Source of the DNA: Algibacter sp.
GTDB lineage: Bacteria > Bacteroidota > Bacteroidia > Flavobacteriales > Flavobacteriaceae
Reading direction: 5' to 3'
DNA length: 36,435 nt
NCBI RefSeq assembly: GCF_029245835.1
Contig: NZ_JAQWOO010000008.1
Coordinates: 1 to 36,435, forward strand
Part shown: in pieces, positions 22,756 through 31,666 of the stretch
Position numbering within the stretch: position 1 is the first letter of the stretch
Layout: each line of letters starts with the position of its first letter
Notes under the pieces: generated by a model
Database searches by the model: none
What the model was told of the DNA's origin: nothing
What the model saw: only the letters and a program-made list of their open reading frames with translations
Translations under genes and position numbers: made by a program

Positions 22756-23457
22756 TTATTCAATCGTTAAATCTTTTATTGTTTTTCCTAATCTTCCTTG
22801 ATGTGCTCTACTTAAATTTAACTCTCGTTTTACTAATCTCAAATTTGCTTTTTCCTTATGATATTCTCTAAATTCAGCTTTTAATTTTTCATCTGCAATT
22901 TCATTCGGTCCTCCTTCAATTTGTAATAATTCGATTTCCTTTATATTCAAGTTTTTGATTTCAATAAATCTATCTACAATTACAGAAAATGTATTTGGTT
23001 GTCGATGGTCAACATTTAATTCTTCATAAGCTAAATATTCACCCGATTCTTGACATTTCACTTTGCTTTTTTTGGCTTTAATTTCAAAATATTTCTGTTT
23101 TACATTTATTAAATCTTCTTGAATTGCTTGCCTGCAAGCAATTCTAAATTTTGAAAAGTGGTCTTTTGGTTTATTAATTTGTTTAGTGTATGATAAAAAC
23201 TCAGAACTTCCATCTTTTCTTACAATCTCAAAACTTTTCGTATTAAATTTTGCCTTTCCAATTCTAAAATATTGAATACCACTACCAATTTTTTTTTCTT
23301 TTTCAGGATGGATTTCTATTAACCCATAAACATTTTCAAAATCGGTTGGATTCAATGTTTCTCCAAACTCATAAGAATTCAATATTCTTTTATAAAAATC
23401 AAGTGCATCTTTCTTATAAGTAAACTTATTTTCTCCAATTTCTATCGGTTTTTTCAT
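22756..23457 (-). CDS. Possible DCL (DUF3223)-HNH-like nuclease
   Basis: The 233-residue protein appears to have two parts. Residues about 40-105 (LIEIHPEKEKKIGSGIQYF, then FEIVRKDGSS) resemble the DCL/DUF3223 domain seen next to nuclease domains in bacteria. The second part has a cysteine-containing CQESGEYL, then N-V-D-H-R-Q-P, and a downstream ANLRLVKRELNLSRAHQ, a spacing reminiscent of HNH nucleases. A DNA nuclease role, as a solitary restriction or homing-type enzyme, is inference. It is a single gene on the minus strand, convergent with the DUF1501 operon. Both edges have short gcaac-type repeats (gtgcaacg, ttaggcaacg), which may mark an inserted cassette. Confidence 0.55.
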   Translation of the reverse strand: MKKPIEIGENKFTYKKDALDFYKRILNSYEFGETLNPTDFENVYGLIEIHPEKEKKIGSGIQYFRIGKAKFNTKSFEIVRKDGSSEFLSYTKQINKPKDHFSKFRIACRQAIQEDLINVKQKYFEIKAKKSKVKCQESGEYLAYEELNVDHRQPNTFSVIVDRFIEIKNLNIKEIELLQIEGGPNEIADEKLKAEFREYHKEKANLRLVKRELNLSRAHQGRLGKTIKDLTIE

Positions 23458-23630
23458 TTCTCAAATGTTGCCAAATACAAAGACAAGTTTCAATTTCTAT
23501 ACTGAAACAAGTTCAGAACAGGTGAAATTTACGGATTGTTAATCGAATTTAGTTAGTTTTTCTGAGAATTTGAAGCTGCAATCCTTTCAAACCCTTTTTT
23601 TTAGGTAAAATGGTTTTGCCCAACCGTTTT

Positions 23631-24395
23631 TTAATAGAAAAACTTTCTTATTCCAATTAAAACAAAAATCATAAGGGTATAAACCAAAAAGAAAGGTAGA
23701 ATAAATGCTTTTAAGCCTAATACAAGCATAGCTGCAATAATGAGTAATTGGAAACCTAAACCAAAGGTAGAAACAACTGTCATCAACCAATTTGGCAATA
23801 TTCTACCTTTGTCTGCATTACTATCTAAAGCATAAATGATTTTATCAAAAACACCATAACATAGTTTATACAAACCAAAAAGAATATTTACGTGCTTTTG
23901 TGTTTCCCCTTTTAAGGCAATTGGTGTTTCGTTTTCAAAAACACGACTAGTAGTATCGCCATTAAACTTATTTCTTAAAATAACATAGTAGTAATTGTAA
24001 AGTGTTCCTTGTAATTGCATGCCGAAGAATGCTAAAAAGCATATCCAAATGGATGCCTGGTTAATATACCATATAGAAATAAAAAATAAAGCATTTAAAA
24101 TGATGTCTGCTACAGAATCTAAATAACGACCAGTATACGAGGGTGTGTTTTTTACGCGAGCTAATTCGCCATCTGCAGCATCCAAAATAGACTTAAAAAT
24201 TAAAAAGAATGCAGCTAGCCAATAATAACCTTGTAAAATACAATAAACAGCGATGAAGCCAGATATTATAAAACCAAAAGTAACGTGAATAGGAGTGAAA
24301 TTAGTGTGCTTAAGTGAGTTTGCTATAACTTTAGCTATTGGTCTTCCATAATCAGAAAGATCAATAAATTTATGTTCTTTTGGTAATTTGGACAT
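23631..24395 (-). CDS. CDP-alcohol phosphatidyltransferase family protein
   Basis: The 254-residue membrane protein carries the complete family signature D-x2-DG-x2-AR-x8-G-x3-D-x3-D at D72, D75, G76, A79, R80, G89, D93 and D97 (beginning DAADGELAR). Several hydrophobic segments follow at about 38-70, 96-120 and 205-250. Enzymes of this class move a phosphoalcohol from a CDP-linked donor to an alcohol, mostly in phospholipid synthesis at the inner membrane. The particular substrate (glycerol phosphate, serine, inositol or another) cannot be fixed from this sequence. It is encoded alone with its own -7 box. Confidence 0.92.
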   Translation of the reverse strand: MSKLPKEHKFIDLSDYGRPIAKVIANSLKHTNFTPIHVTFGFIISGFIAVYCILQGYYWLAAFFLIFKSILDAADGELARVKNTPSYTGRYLDSVADIILNALFFISIWYINQASIWICFLAFFGMQLQGTLYNYYYVILRNKFNGDTTSRVFENETPIALKGETQKHVNILFGLYKLCYGVFDKIIYALDSNADKGRILPNWLMTVVSTFGLGFQLLIIAAMLVLGLKAFILPFFLVYTLMIFVLIGIRKFFY

Positions 24396-24444
24396 ATAAT
24401 TTCATAGAAAGCTGTATTGTGGAATATACCAAGTTATAAAAATG

Positions 24445-24452
24445 CAAAGATA
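24445..24452 (-). promoter_or_regulatory. Putative -7 box for the phosphatidyltransferase
   Basis: The minus strand reads TATCTTTG, a full TAnnTTTG match, 49 bases before the start codon. No -33 TTG at normal spacing is seen. Confidence 0.4.
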
Positions 24453-24662
24453 CAGTTAAAATTATAGCTTATGCATTGGTATTAGGATGTATTTATATCG
24501 AAAAATGCGTGGTCTATTTTTATGTTTTTCTGATAAAGTCAAGGTGCAATCGCATTAACATTAAAATCGATTACGAAATTATTCTATTTTAGTAGACATA
24601 GCGACATGGTTAATCTCTAAAACAAGTCTGCATTAATGTATACAGTAATTTAAAATTGGCCA
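24453..24662. other. Gene-free stretch
   Basis: This stretch between the phosphatidyltransferase promoter and the terminator of the next gene contains no open frame or repeat that I can support. Confidence 0.4.
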
Positions 24663-24711
24663 TAAAAAAAACCTTGTGCCTATATTCACCTATTGGGCGA
24701 CACAAGGTTTT
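24663..24711 (-). terminator. Terminator-like hairpin after the AlbA_2 gene
   Basis: Arms aaaaccttgtg (24668-24678) and cacaaggtttt (24701-24711) give a perfect 11-bp stem with a 22-base loop. On the minus strand the stem runs into eight T, which suits termination of the AlbA_2 gene 81 bases upstream on that strand. Confidence 0.7.
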
Positions 24712-24792
24712 ATAAATAAAGATTAATAGCGTAGCAAAGGTAGTATTTTTTCTATAATTCTAAAATTTTAAGCTTATATTTATTAACATTTG

Positions 24793-25926
24793 TTAATTAT
24801 ACTTCATTTTTCGTAATATTCGTAAAGATTCCTTATATAAATTATAAATCTCTCTATTATAGACTTTTAAATAAGGTTTAGCTTCTTGAAGTTTATGAAT
24901 AGCATCATGAAATAGATTAAGGTAACAAATTAAGTATGTAGCGGGTAAGTTTTTTAAATCGATTTCTTCTCTTTTTGAAAGTGTAAACCCATTTTTTAGC
25001 TTTTCTAAAATAGCATTGTTGTTATTGTATATATGATGTAAAACTTTTTTATCAAATTGAGGTGGCTCAAATAATAATTTGGTTTCTATGTTATAATGTG
25101 CGTTGTCTTCAAATTTAATTATGGTTTCTTCTAATGGGTAATATTTATTAGAATCTTGAAGCCCAAGGTTAACATATTCAATAATTTTAAAACTATCATC
25201 GTTAATAGTAATAGAAACTTCATCTAAAGCCGAAAAAAACAAACGTACCTGCTCATTAATCAATTCAATATCTACTCTAGAATAAAATACTTCTTTTTTT
25301 GTTAATTTTTTTTGTCCTGCCCAACATACTACAAAATATTCTTTAAAGACTTTGTATTGCGCATTAAAGTCTTTTCGGTGATTCATAAAGTCGAAAACGC
25401 CATTTAAGGTGTGCTCCATATTGTTTTGCGCATGCTTTTCAATAGCATCAACAATTTTAGAATTAACATCCATTATCTCGATATCAAAAACTTTAGGCAT
25501 ACTGATGCTTCCGTCTCTAAAAAACACAGAACCTCCATAGTATTTCCAGATATTCTTTCTAAGTGATGTGATTTTCCCAGTAGGTCTTATGGTTACCAAA
25601 CCAACAACTTTATCATCGGGTAAATGCGGAAACGGAATGTTTTCATACTGCACAATTGGCGGATGATTTAAATAAGCATTGATGAGGTTTTGTATTTTGC
25701 TATCATCAAAAAAATCGACACCGATAATTTTATTGTCCTCATCTTCAACACCAATAACGATAAACGAATTATTTTTCGGATTACTGTTAGAAAGCGCGCA
25801 AATATGCTTTAAAAATTTCGCTTTTCCTTCCTTATGACTAATGTCAATTTTTCGCTTTTTATCATAAAAACTATTCTCATCGTTGTGAGCTAAAAGGTGT
25901 TTTATGAGGAGGCGTTTGTTAATCAT
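24793..25926 (-). CDS. AlbA_2 (Schlafen-type) domain protein
   Basis: From the start chosen here the protein has 377 residues. The N-terminal 130 residues match the AlbA_2 putative DNA-binding domain: KIDISHKEGKAKFLKHICA, then NNSFIVIGVEDEDNKIIGV and a PHLPDDKVVGLVTIRPTG strand. The rest is a helical domain with no motif I can name; such proteins are often annotated as ATP-binding, without clear proof. An ATG three codons upstream (25935) is also in frame, but it lies inside a REP-like element, so M at 25926 (MINKRLLIKHLL) is the likelier start. The gene is 34 bases downstream of the SDR gene and probably shares its transcript. Confidence 0.8.
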   Translation of the reverse strand: MINKRLLIKHLLAHNDENSFYDKKRKIDISHKEGKAKFLKHICALSNSNPKNNSFIVIGVEDEDNKIIGVDFFDDSKIQNLINAYLNHPPIVQYENIPFPHLPDDKVVGLVTIRPTGKITSLRKNIWKYYGGSVFFRDGSISMPKVFDIEIMDVNSKIVDAIEKHAQNNMEHTLNGVFDFMNHRKDFNAQYKVFKEYFVVCWAGQKKLTKKEVFYSRVDIELINEQVRLFFSALDEVSITINDDSFKIIEYVNLGLQDSNKYYPLEETIIKFEDNAHYNIETKLLFEPPQFDKKVLHHIYNNNNAILEKLKNGFTLSKREEIDLKNLPATYLICYLNLFHDAIHKLQEAKPYLKVYNREIYNLYKESLRILRKMKYN

Positions 25927-25928
25927 AT

Positions 25929-25955
25929 TTGTCATTCCCGCGAAGGCGTGAATCT
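25929..25955. repeat. REP-like element between the SDR and AlbA_2 genes
   Basis: Sequence ttgtcattcccgcg followed by aaggcgtgaatct; the attcccgc/gcgtgaat arms pair with one mismatch. It fills the short intergenic gap. Confidence 0.7.
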
Positions 25956-25960
25956 TATTT

Positions 25961-26713
25961 TTAAAATTCCTTTTTTACAGTTATACTATTCGCTTGTGCA
26001 GTGCAAAACATTAAAACATCAGCAATATTTACATGGGCAGGCCTAGAAACCGCAAAATAAATAACCTCTGCAACATCTTTAGCTTGTAACGCTTTAAAAC
26101 CTGTATACACTGAATCGGCTTCCTTCCCATTTTTAAATCGCACTTTCGAAAATTCGGTTTCAACTAAACCAGGATTTATTGCGCTAACTTTAATTCCAAA
26201 CGCATTTAAATCAATTCGCATCCCCTCGGTAATCGCTAAAACAGCATGTTTACTAGCACAATATACGTTTCCTTTTGGGTAAACTTCTTTTCCTGCCGAT
26301 GACCCAATATTGATAATGTGCCCAGATTGTCGCTCAGTCATTTGCGGAATAACAGCTTTACTTACATATAATAAGCCTTTCACATTAATGTCCATCATAG
26401 CATCCCAATCATCTAAATTTCCAGTTTGTATAGAGTCTAAACCATGAGCATTTCCTGCATTGTTTATAAGAATATCGATATTTTTAAATCCTTTTGGAAG
26501 GGATCCTATAGCCTTGAAAGTTTCGTCTTTATCGCGTACATCAAAGTTTAAAACATGTACATTGGTTAAACGCTCTAAAGCTTTTTTTATCGTAATTAAA
26601 CGCTCTAAACGTCTTCCGCAGAGTATTAAATGGATACCTTGTTTTGCAAACTCGTATGCAGTAGCTTCACCAATTCCGCTTGTAGCTCCAGTTATTAGGG
26701 CTGTTTTTTTCAT
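25961..26713 (-). CDS. Short-chain dehydrogenase/reductase, YdfG-like
   Basis: The 250-residue protein is a classical SDR. The cofactor site is TGATSGIG (G9, G13, G15), followed by NNAG (84-87), N110 and the catalytic set S138, Y151, K155 (YCASK). R34 and R35 after the second strand favour NADP. Sequence order and length fit the YdfG type, which oxidises L-serine and other 3-hydroxy acids such as 3-hydroxypropionate; the exact substrate is not certain. It is the first gene of a likely two-gene transcript with the AlbA_2 gene. Confidence 0.9.
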   Translation of the reverse strand: MKKTALITGATSGIGEATAYEFAKQGIHLILCGRRLERLITIKKALERLTNVHVLNFDVRDKDETFKAIGSLPKGFKNIDILINNAGNAHGLDSIQTGNLDDWDAMMDINVKGLLYVSKAVIPQMTERQSGHIINIGSSAGKEVYPKGNVYCASKHAVLAITEGMRIDLNAFGIKVSAINPGLVETEFSKVRFKNGKEADSVYTGFKALQAKDVAEVIYFAVSRPAHVNIADVLMFCTAQANSITVKKEF

Positions 26714-26960
26714 GTATTATATTATTATCCTGTTTATAAAATTACTTAAAAGTGGATTTATAATCTGATACTTATCAAATTATAAAAGTTATAATCCGTA
26801 AGTATTTATGATAAACTTATAATAATTATTTGTTAAATGCCATCTACATTGACTTCCCTTCATATTTTTAACCATTTTTTAACACCTTTACAATATTTTT
26901 TTTAACATTTTGCAGTGCTCAAATACTAACCGTAAATTCGAGCTTTTAATAAAACAAAAA

Positions 26961-27965
26961 ATGATGGAAGAAACAGGAACAATTGATATAAAATCAATTA
27001 ATGAGAAAATTGAAAAAGAGAGTGCTTTTGTTGATTTACTGATGTTAGAAATGAATAAAGTCATCGTGGGTCAAAAACACATGGTAGAACGGTTACTAAT
27101 TGGTTTATTAGGACAAGGACACATTTTATTAGAAGGTGTTCCTGGATTAGCAAAAACATTAGCGATTAATACTTTAGCACAGGCTGTAGATGGGAGCTTT
27201 AGTAGAATTCAATTTACACCAGATTTATTACCTGCAGATGTTACTGGAACGTTGATTTATAACATGAAGGTTAACGATTTTTCAATCAAAAAAGGACCAA
27301 TATTCGCAAACTTCGTACTAGCAGATGAGATAAATAGAGCACCAGCAAAAGTACAATCCGCTTTACTTGAAGCAATGCAAGAAAAACAAGTGACTATTGG
27401 TGATGAAACGTTTATACTTGACAAACCATTTTTAGTAATGGCAACGCAAAACCCTGTTGAGCAAGAAGGAACGTACCCATTGCCTGAAGCGCAGGTTGAC
27501 CGTTTTATGCTAAAAACAGTTATTGACTATCCAAAAATTGACGAAGAGCAAATGATTATGAGAGCCAATTTAAAGGGCGCTTGGGATAAAGTAAATCCTG
27601 TGGTTTCAATATCTCAAATATTAAAAGCTCAAGAAGCTGTTCGTGAAGTATACATGGATGAAAAAATTGAAAAATACATTCTAGATATTATTTTTGCAAC
27701 ACGTTATCCTGATAAATATAGGCTTCCAGCTTTAAAACCCTTAATTTCTTTTGGAGCTTCACCTCGTGGAAGTATCAATTTAGCTACTGCTGCAAAATGC
27801 TATGCGTTTATTAAGCGTCGTGGGTATGTTATTCCAGAAGATGTGCGTGCTGTTGTTTATGATGTTTTAAGACACAGAATAGGTATTACTTATGAAGCTG
27901 AGGCTGAAAATGTAACTTCTGAAGACATCATTAATAAAATAGTAAACGAAATAGAAGTACCATAA
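26961..27965 (+). CDS. MoxR-type AAA+ ATPase
   Basis: From the ATG at 26961 the protein has 334 residues; an in-frame TTG at 26910 is less likely because the extra 17 residues are not family-like. The AAA+ core has Walker A GVPGLAKT (59-66), Walker B LADEINRAP (about 121-129) and the sensor region ATQNPVEQEGTYPLPEAQ, then DRFML. MoxR proteins act as chaperones that load or assemble VWA-domain partners. It heads the long Bat operon. A 121-base gap with two inverted REP-like repeats lies between it and the next gene. Confidence 0.95.
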   Translation: MMEETGTIDIKSINEKIEKESAFVDLLMLEMNKVIVGQKHMVERLLIGLLGQGHILLEGVPGLAKTLAINTLAQAVDGSFSRIQFTPDLLPADVTGTLIYNMKVNDFSIKKGPIFANFVLADEINRAPAKVQSALLEAMQEKQVTIGDETFILDKPFLVMATQNPVEQEGTYPLPEAQVDRFMLKTVIDYPKIDEEQMIMRANLKGAWDKVNPVVSISQILKAQEAVREVYMDEKIEKYILDIIFATRYPDKYRLPALKPLISFGASPRGSINLATAAKCYAFIKRRGYVIPEDVRAVVYDVLRHRIGITYEAEAENVTSEDIINKIVNEIEVP

Positions 27966-27968
27966 AAA

Positions 27969-27993
27969 AGCCCCCTAACCCCCAAAAGGGGGA
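27969..27993 (+). repeat. REP-like repeat, left member of an inverted pair
   Basis: A 25-base unit agccccctaaccccc followed by aaaaggggga, with an internal ccccc/ggggg hairpin. The inverted partner is at 28079-28103; 21 of 25 positions match. Confidence 0.75.
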
Positions 27994-28078
27994 ATACTTA
28001 CTCATATGTGCTAAAAAGAAGGGCTAATAAAAAAATGTTTAATACAATTATTTCAAAATCAAGTTTAATCGCAATCAA

Positions 28079-28103
28079 TACCCCCTTTGGGGGCTAGAGG
28101 GCT
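28079..28103 (-). repeat. REP-like repeat, right member of an inverted pair
   Basis: Reads taccccctttggggg then ctagagggct on the plus strand, the inverted partner of 27969-27993. It ends 4 bases before the DUF58 start codon and would create a false 7-codon extension from a TTG. Confidence 0.75.
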
Positions 28104-28107
28104 GGCT

Positions 28108-28974
28108 ATGGATACTAAAGAATTACTAAAAAAAGTACGTAAAATAGAGATTAAGACACGCCGTTTGTCTGATCATATTTTTGGAGGTGAATATCATTCC
28201 ACCTTCAAAGGGCGTGGTATGACTTTTAGTGAAGTACGTCAGTATCAGTTTGGTGATGATGTTAGAAATATAGACTGGAATGTTACTGCGCGCTACAACG
28301 AACCTTTTGTAAAAGTATTTGAAGAAGAACGCGAACTGACCATGATGCTTATGGTAGATGTTTCGGGCTCTGAGTTATTTGGTACCGAGCAGCAATTTAA
28401 AAATGAAGTGGTTACTGAAATTGCTGCAACTTTAGCCTTTTCAGCAACACAGAATAATGATAAAATAGGGCTTATTTTATTTTCAGATAAAGTTGAATTA
28501 TTTATCCCTCCTAAAAAAGGGCGTTCGCATGTACTCCGAATTATTCGCGAATTGATTGAATTTAAACCCGAAAGCAAGCAAACCAATTTAGTAGAAGCTT
28601 TAAAATTCATGCAAAACGTTATGAAGAAAAAGGCGATTGTTTTTGTCTTGTCTGATTTTATTGTAGACGACTACCATCAAACCATGAAAATAGTTTCCGG
28701 TAAACATGATGTCACAGGCATTAGAGTCTATGATAAACGAGAGGAAGACATACCAAATTTAGGGATGGTACAAATGCAAGATGAAGAAACAGGAGAATTA
28801 ATGTTGGTAAATACATCTTCAAAAAAAGTACGCCTCAATTACCGAAAATTCTATCATCAAAAAGTGGATTATTATAAAGAAAGTTTTACTAAATCTGGTG
28901 CAGGCGCTATTGATTGTCGAGTAGATGAAAGCTATGTAAAAAAGCTTTTGGGGTATTTTAAAAGAAGAGGATAA
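28108..28974 (+). CDS. DUF58 family protein
   Basis: From the ATG at 28108 the protein has 288 residues. It contains the DUF58 signature GRGMTFSEVRQYQFGDDVR (36-54) with NIDWNVTAR following, and a VWA-like metal site D84-V-S86-G-S88 in the next strand. Proteins of this family work with MoxR and Bat VWA proteins, and may carry a substrate or adaptor role. The gene follows moxR by 142 bases and precedes the next membrane protein by 7 bases. An upstream TTG at 28087 is excluded because it lies in the REP-like repeat. Confidence 0.93.
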   Translation: MDTKELLKKVRKIEIKTRRLSDHIFGGEYHSTFKGRGMTFSEVRQYQFGDDVRNIDWNVTARYNEPFVKVFEEERELTMMLMVDVSGSELFGTEQQFKNEVVTEIAATLAFSATQNNDKIGLILFSDKVELFIPPKKGRSHVLRIIRELIEFKPESKQTNLVEALKFMQNVMKKKAIVFVLSDFIVDDYHQTMKIVSGKHDVTGIRVYDKREEDIPNLGMVQMQDEETGELMLVNTSSKKVRLNYRKFYHQKVDYYKESFTKSGAGAIDCRVDESYVKKLLGYFKRRG

Positions 28975-28981
28975 AAAAGTT

Positions 28982-30640
28982 ATGAGTTACGAGTTACGAG
29001 TTATAAAATCTAAATGTTCCGTCTTCTGTCTTCGGCCTTCGGATATCTTTTCTTTGGTCTTTATTCTATGCTCTTTCGTTTCTTTTTCCCAAGTGTCATC
29101 AACAATCGATTCAACAACTATAAAAATTGGTGAGCAAATCACCTATCATATTCAAGTTGAAACAGATACTACAGATTTAGTTGTATTTCCTGAAGGGCAA
29201 ACATTTTCGCCTTTAGAAATGATTGAATCTTATGCGATTGATACACTTAAAAAAAAGGACAAATTCAATCTGATTAAAAAGTATGGATTAACTCAATTTG
29301 ATTCAGGGGCATATATTATTCCTAGGCAAAAAATAATAATAGGAGATAAAACCTTTTTTACCGATTCTTTAAAGGTTGAGGTTAACAATGTTGAGGTTGA
29401 TACCACGCAAGGTATTTACGATATAAAACCAATTATTGGGGTTGAGAAAAGTGGAAGTGATTGGTGGAAGTATCTTTTAATTACATTATTAATTATTGGT
29501 GGTATAGCATCTTTACTATATTGGTTAATTTGGAGAAAGAAACCTTTAACCGAAGAAGAAGAAATTGCCTTGCTACCGCCTTACGATAGAGCAAAATTAG
29601 CACTAAAGAAGTTAGACGAAAGTCCATATTTAGAAAATCAAAATTTAAAGGAGTACTATTCTGATTTAACGTTTATCATAAGAAAATATCTTGATGAAAA
29701 AGTGTATAACAAAGCTTTAGAAAGTACCACAGACGAATTAATTACAAGGCTGAATATTCTTAAAGAAGCCAATCAAGTCGATTTGAGTAATGATGACATT
29801 AAGAATCTTGAAAGAATTTTAAAGCGTGCCGATTTAGTAAAATTTGCAAAATCTGCTCCTGATGTGGAGTTGGCTAAGATAGATAGAGAAACTATAGATG
29901 TCGAGATAGATCATGTAAAAGAAGCATTACCAGAACCTACCGAAGAAGAAAAGCTTTTAGACGAAAAATATAGAGCAGAACAAGAGCGAAAAAAGAAACG
30001 TAATAAGATTTGGCTAACCGTTGGGATTAGTGTTTTTTTACTGTTAGCTACCTTTACAGGGCTTTCTATTAAATATGGCTTTGATTTAGTTAAAGACACC
30101 ATTATTGGTCATGATAGTAAAGAACTTTTAGAGGGCAATTGGGTACGAAGTGACTATGGTTTTCCGCCTATAATGATAACCACACCTAAAGTTTTAAAAC
30201 GTATGGATGCTGGTTTGTCTGAGAAAGTAGCGCAACAAGTAGATATTACAATTTTTGGTTATGGTAGTTTAATTGATAAGTTCAATGTTGTTGTGGGGAC
30301 ATCTAAATATAAAAATTTAGGAGAAAATAAAATTGATTTAGAGCAAATTATTGATGGTAGTTTAAAGACATACGAAGCAGCAGGGGCTCAAAACATAATT
30401 ACTAAAAAAGATAAGTTTGTTACACCTAATGGAGCCGAAGGGCTAAAGGTTTATGGAACCTTACAAATGCCAATTCCAGGTACTGAAGGTGTTGAGGATG
30501 GGAAATATATACTTTTAGCATTTACATCAGAAAATGTAGTACAGCAAGTGTCTTTATCTTGGAAACAAGATGATACTTACGCAGATCAAATAATTGAACG
30601 TATTTTAAATTCAGTTGAACTTAAACCAGCAGAAGAATAA
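28982..30640 (+). CDS. Bat-operon membrane protein with two transmembrane helices
   Basis: The 552-residue protein sits where a BatD-like or DUF4381-like partner is expected. It has a long N-terminal signal (hydrophobic about 22-36, cleavage near SFSQ), an exported beta domain (38-155), transmembrane helix 161-184, a cytoplasmic helical region (190-340), a second helix 343-364, and a C-terminal outside domain (375-552). That last domain ends RILNSVEL and looks PsbP/DcrB-like by pattern, which is uncertain. The first codons contain the tandem repeats gagttac and gtcttc-like units. The stop overlaps the batA start in TAATG, so coupling is expected. Confidence 0.75.
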   Translation: MSYELRVIKSKCSVFCLRPSDIFSLVFILCSFVSFSQVSSTIDSTTIKIGEQITYHIQVETDTTDLVVFPEGQTFSPLEMIESYAIDTLKKKDKFNLIKKYGLTQFDSGAYIIPRQKIIIGDKTFFTDSLKVEVNNVEVDTTQGIYDIKPIIGVEKSGSDWWKYLLITLLIIGGIASLLYWLIWRKKPLTEEEEIALLPPYDRAKLALKKLDESPYLENQNLKEYYSDLTFIIRKYLDEKVYNKALESTTDELITRLNILKEANQVDLSNDDIKNLERILKRADLVKFAKSAPDVELAKIDRETIDVEIDHVKEALPEPTEEEKLLDEKYRAEQERKKKRNKIWLTVGISVFLLLATFTGLSIKYGFDLVKDTIIGHDSKELLEGNWVRSDYGFPPIMITTPKVLKRMDAGLSEKVAQQVDITIFGYGSLIDKFNVVVGTSKYKNLGENKIDLEQIIDGSLKTYEAAGAQNIITKKDKFVTPNGAEGLKVYGTLQMPIPGTEGVEDGKYILLAFTSENVVQQVSLSWKQDDTYADQIIERILNSVELKPAEE

Positions 30641-31644
30641 TGTTTGAAGGGATTGAATTTGTAAATAAAGAATTTTTCTGGTTGCTATTAGCACTTCCTT
30701 TAGCTGTGCTTTGGTATATTTTTAAGCATAAGAAACAAACTGCCGAACTTAAAATTTCAAGTTTAAAAGGCTTTAAAATAACCAACTCATGGTTGCCAAA
30801 ACTAAGGCACGTGTTATTTGCGCTGCGTTTAGTAGCATTGGCATTATTAATAACAGCTTTAGCAAGACCGCAATCTGTTGATGTATCAACAAAAACAAAA
30901 ACAACGCGAGGTATCGATATTGTTATGGCTATTGATGTTTCTGCAAGTATGCTGGCCAAAGATTTATCACCCAATAGACTAGAAGCTCTAAAAAAAGTGG
31001 CCGCAGAATTTATAAAAGGCAGACCTAACGATAGAATTGGTTTAGTAGAATACGCAGGTGAAAGCTATACCAAAACACCTATTACTAGTGATAAAGCCAT
31101 CGTGATTCGTTCGCTAAAAAGCATAAAATATAATACCATTATTGAAGGCGGAACTGCCATTGGTATGGGTTTAGCAACATCGGTAAATCGATTAAAAGAT
31201 AGTAAAGCCACAAGTAAAGTGATTATTTTGTTAACGGATGGCGTAAATAATTCAGGGTTTATAGACCCTAAAATTGCAAGCGAATTAGCTGTTGAATATG
31301 GCATAAAAACCTACACCATTGGTTTAGGGACTAATGGAATGGCATTATCTCCAGTTGCTATTTTACCAAACGGTAATTTTCAATATGGCCGTATTCAAGT
31401 GGAGATTGATGAAGATTTACTTAAAGAAATTGCTGAGGTTACAGGCGGAAAATATTTTAGAGCTACCAATAACAAAAAGCTTGAAGAGATTTATGAGGAA
31501 ATAAATAAGCTAGAAAAAACAGAAATAGAAGAATTTAAATATTATAATTACGAAGAAAAATATAGACCGTTAGTAATTTTAGCAGGGTTATTATTGCTTA
31601 TAGAATTACTATTACGCTATACCCTTTTTAGAAGTTTCGTATAA
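30640..31644 (+). CDS. batA: BatA, membrane VWA-domain protein
   Basis: The 334-residue protein has N-terminal membrane segments (about 9-27 and 57-75), a VWA domain with the metal site D99-V-S101-A-S103, T172 in GGTAIG and D200 in LLTDG, and a C-terminal membrane helix (about 309-330). This is the BatA architecture. BatA is part of a MoxR-served envelope complex whose name comes from aerotolerance in Bacteroides; the biochemical role is open. Its ATG shares one base with the preceding TAA. Confidence 0.93.
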   Translation: MFEGIEFVNKEFFWLLLALPLAVLWYIFKHKKQTAELKISSLKGFKITNSWLPKLRHVLFALRLVALALLITALARPQSVDVSTKTKTTRGIDIVMAIDVSASMLAKDLSPNRLEALKKVAAEFIKGRPNDRIGLVEYAGESYTKTPITSDKAIVIRSLKSIKYNTIIEGGTAIGMGLATSVNRLKDSKATSKVIILLTDGVNNSGFIDPKIASELAVEYGIKTYTIGLGTNGMALSPVAILPNGNFQYGRIQVEIDEDLLKEIAEVTGGKYFRATNNKKLEEIYEEINKLEKTEIEEFKYYNYEEKYRPLVILAGLLLLIELLLRYTLFRSFV

Positions 31645-31666
31645 ACAAAAACGACTAAACAAGTTC

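Noticed and set aside
26910-26960. Upstream TTG start for the MoxR gene
   Set aside because: The 17 added residues include Cys and Arg-rich sequence unlike the family, and an ATG pair follows at 26961.
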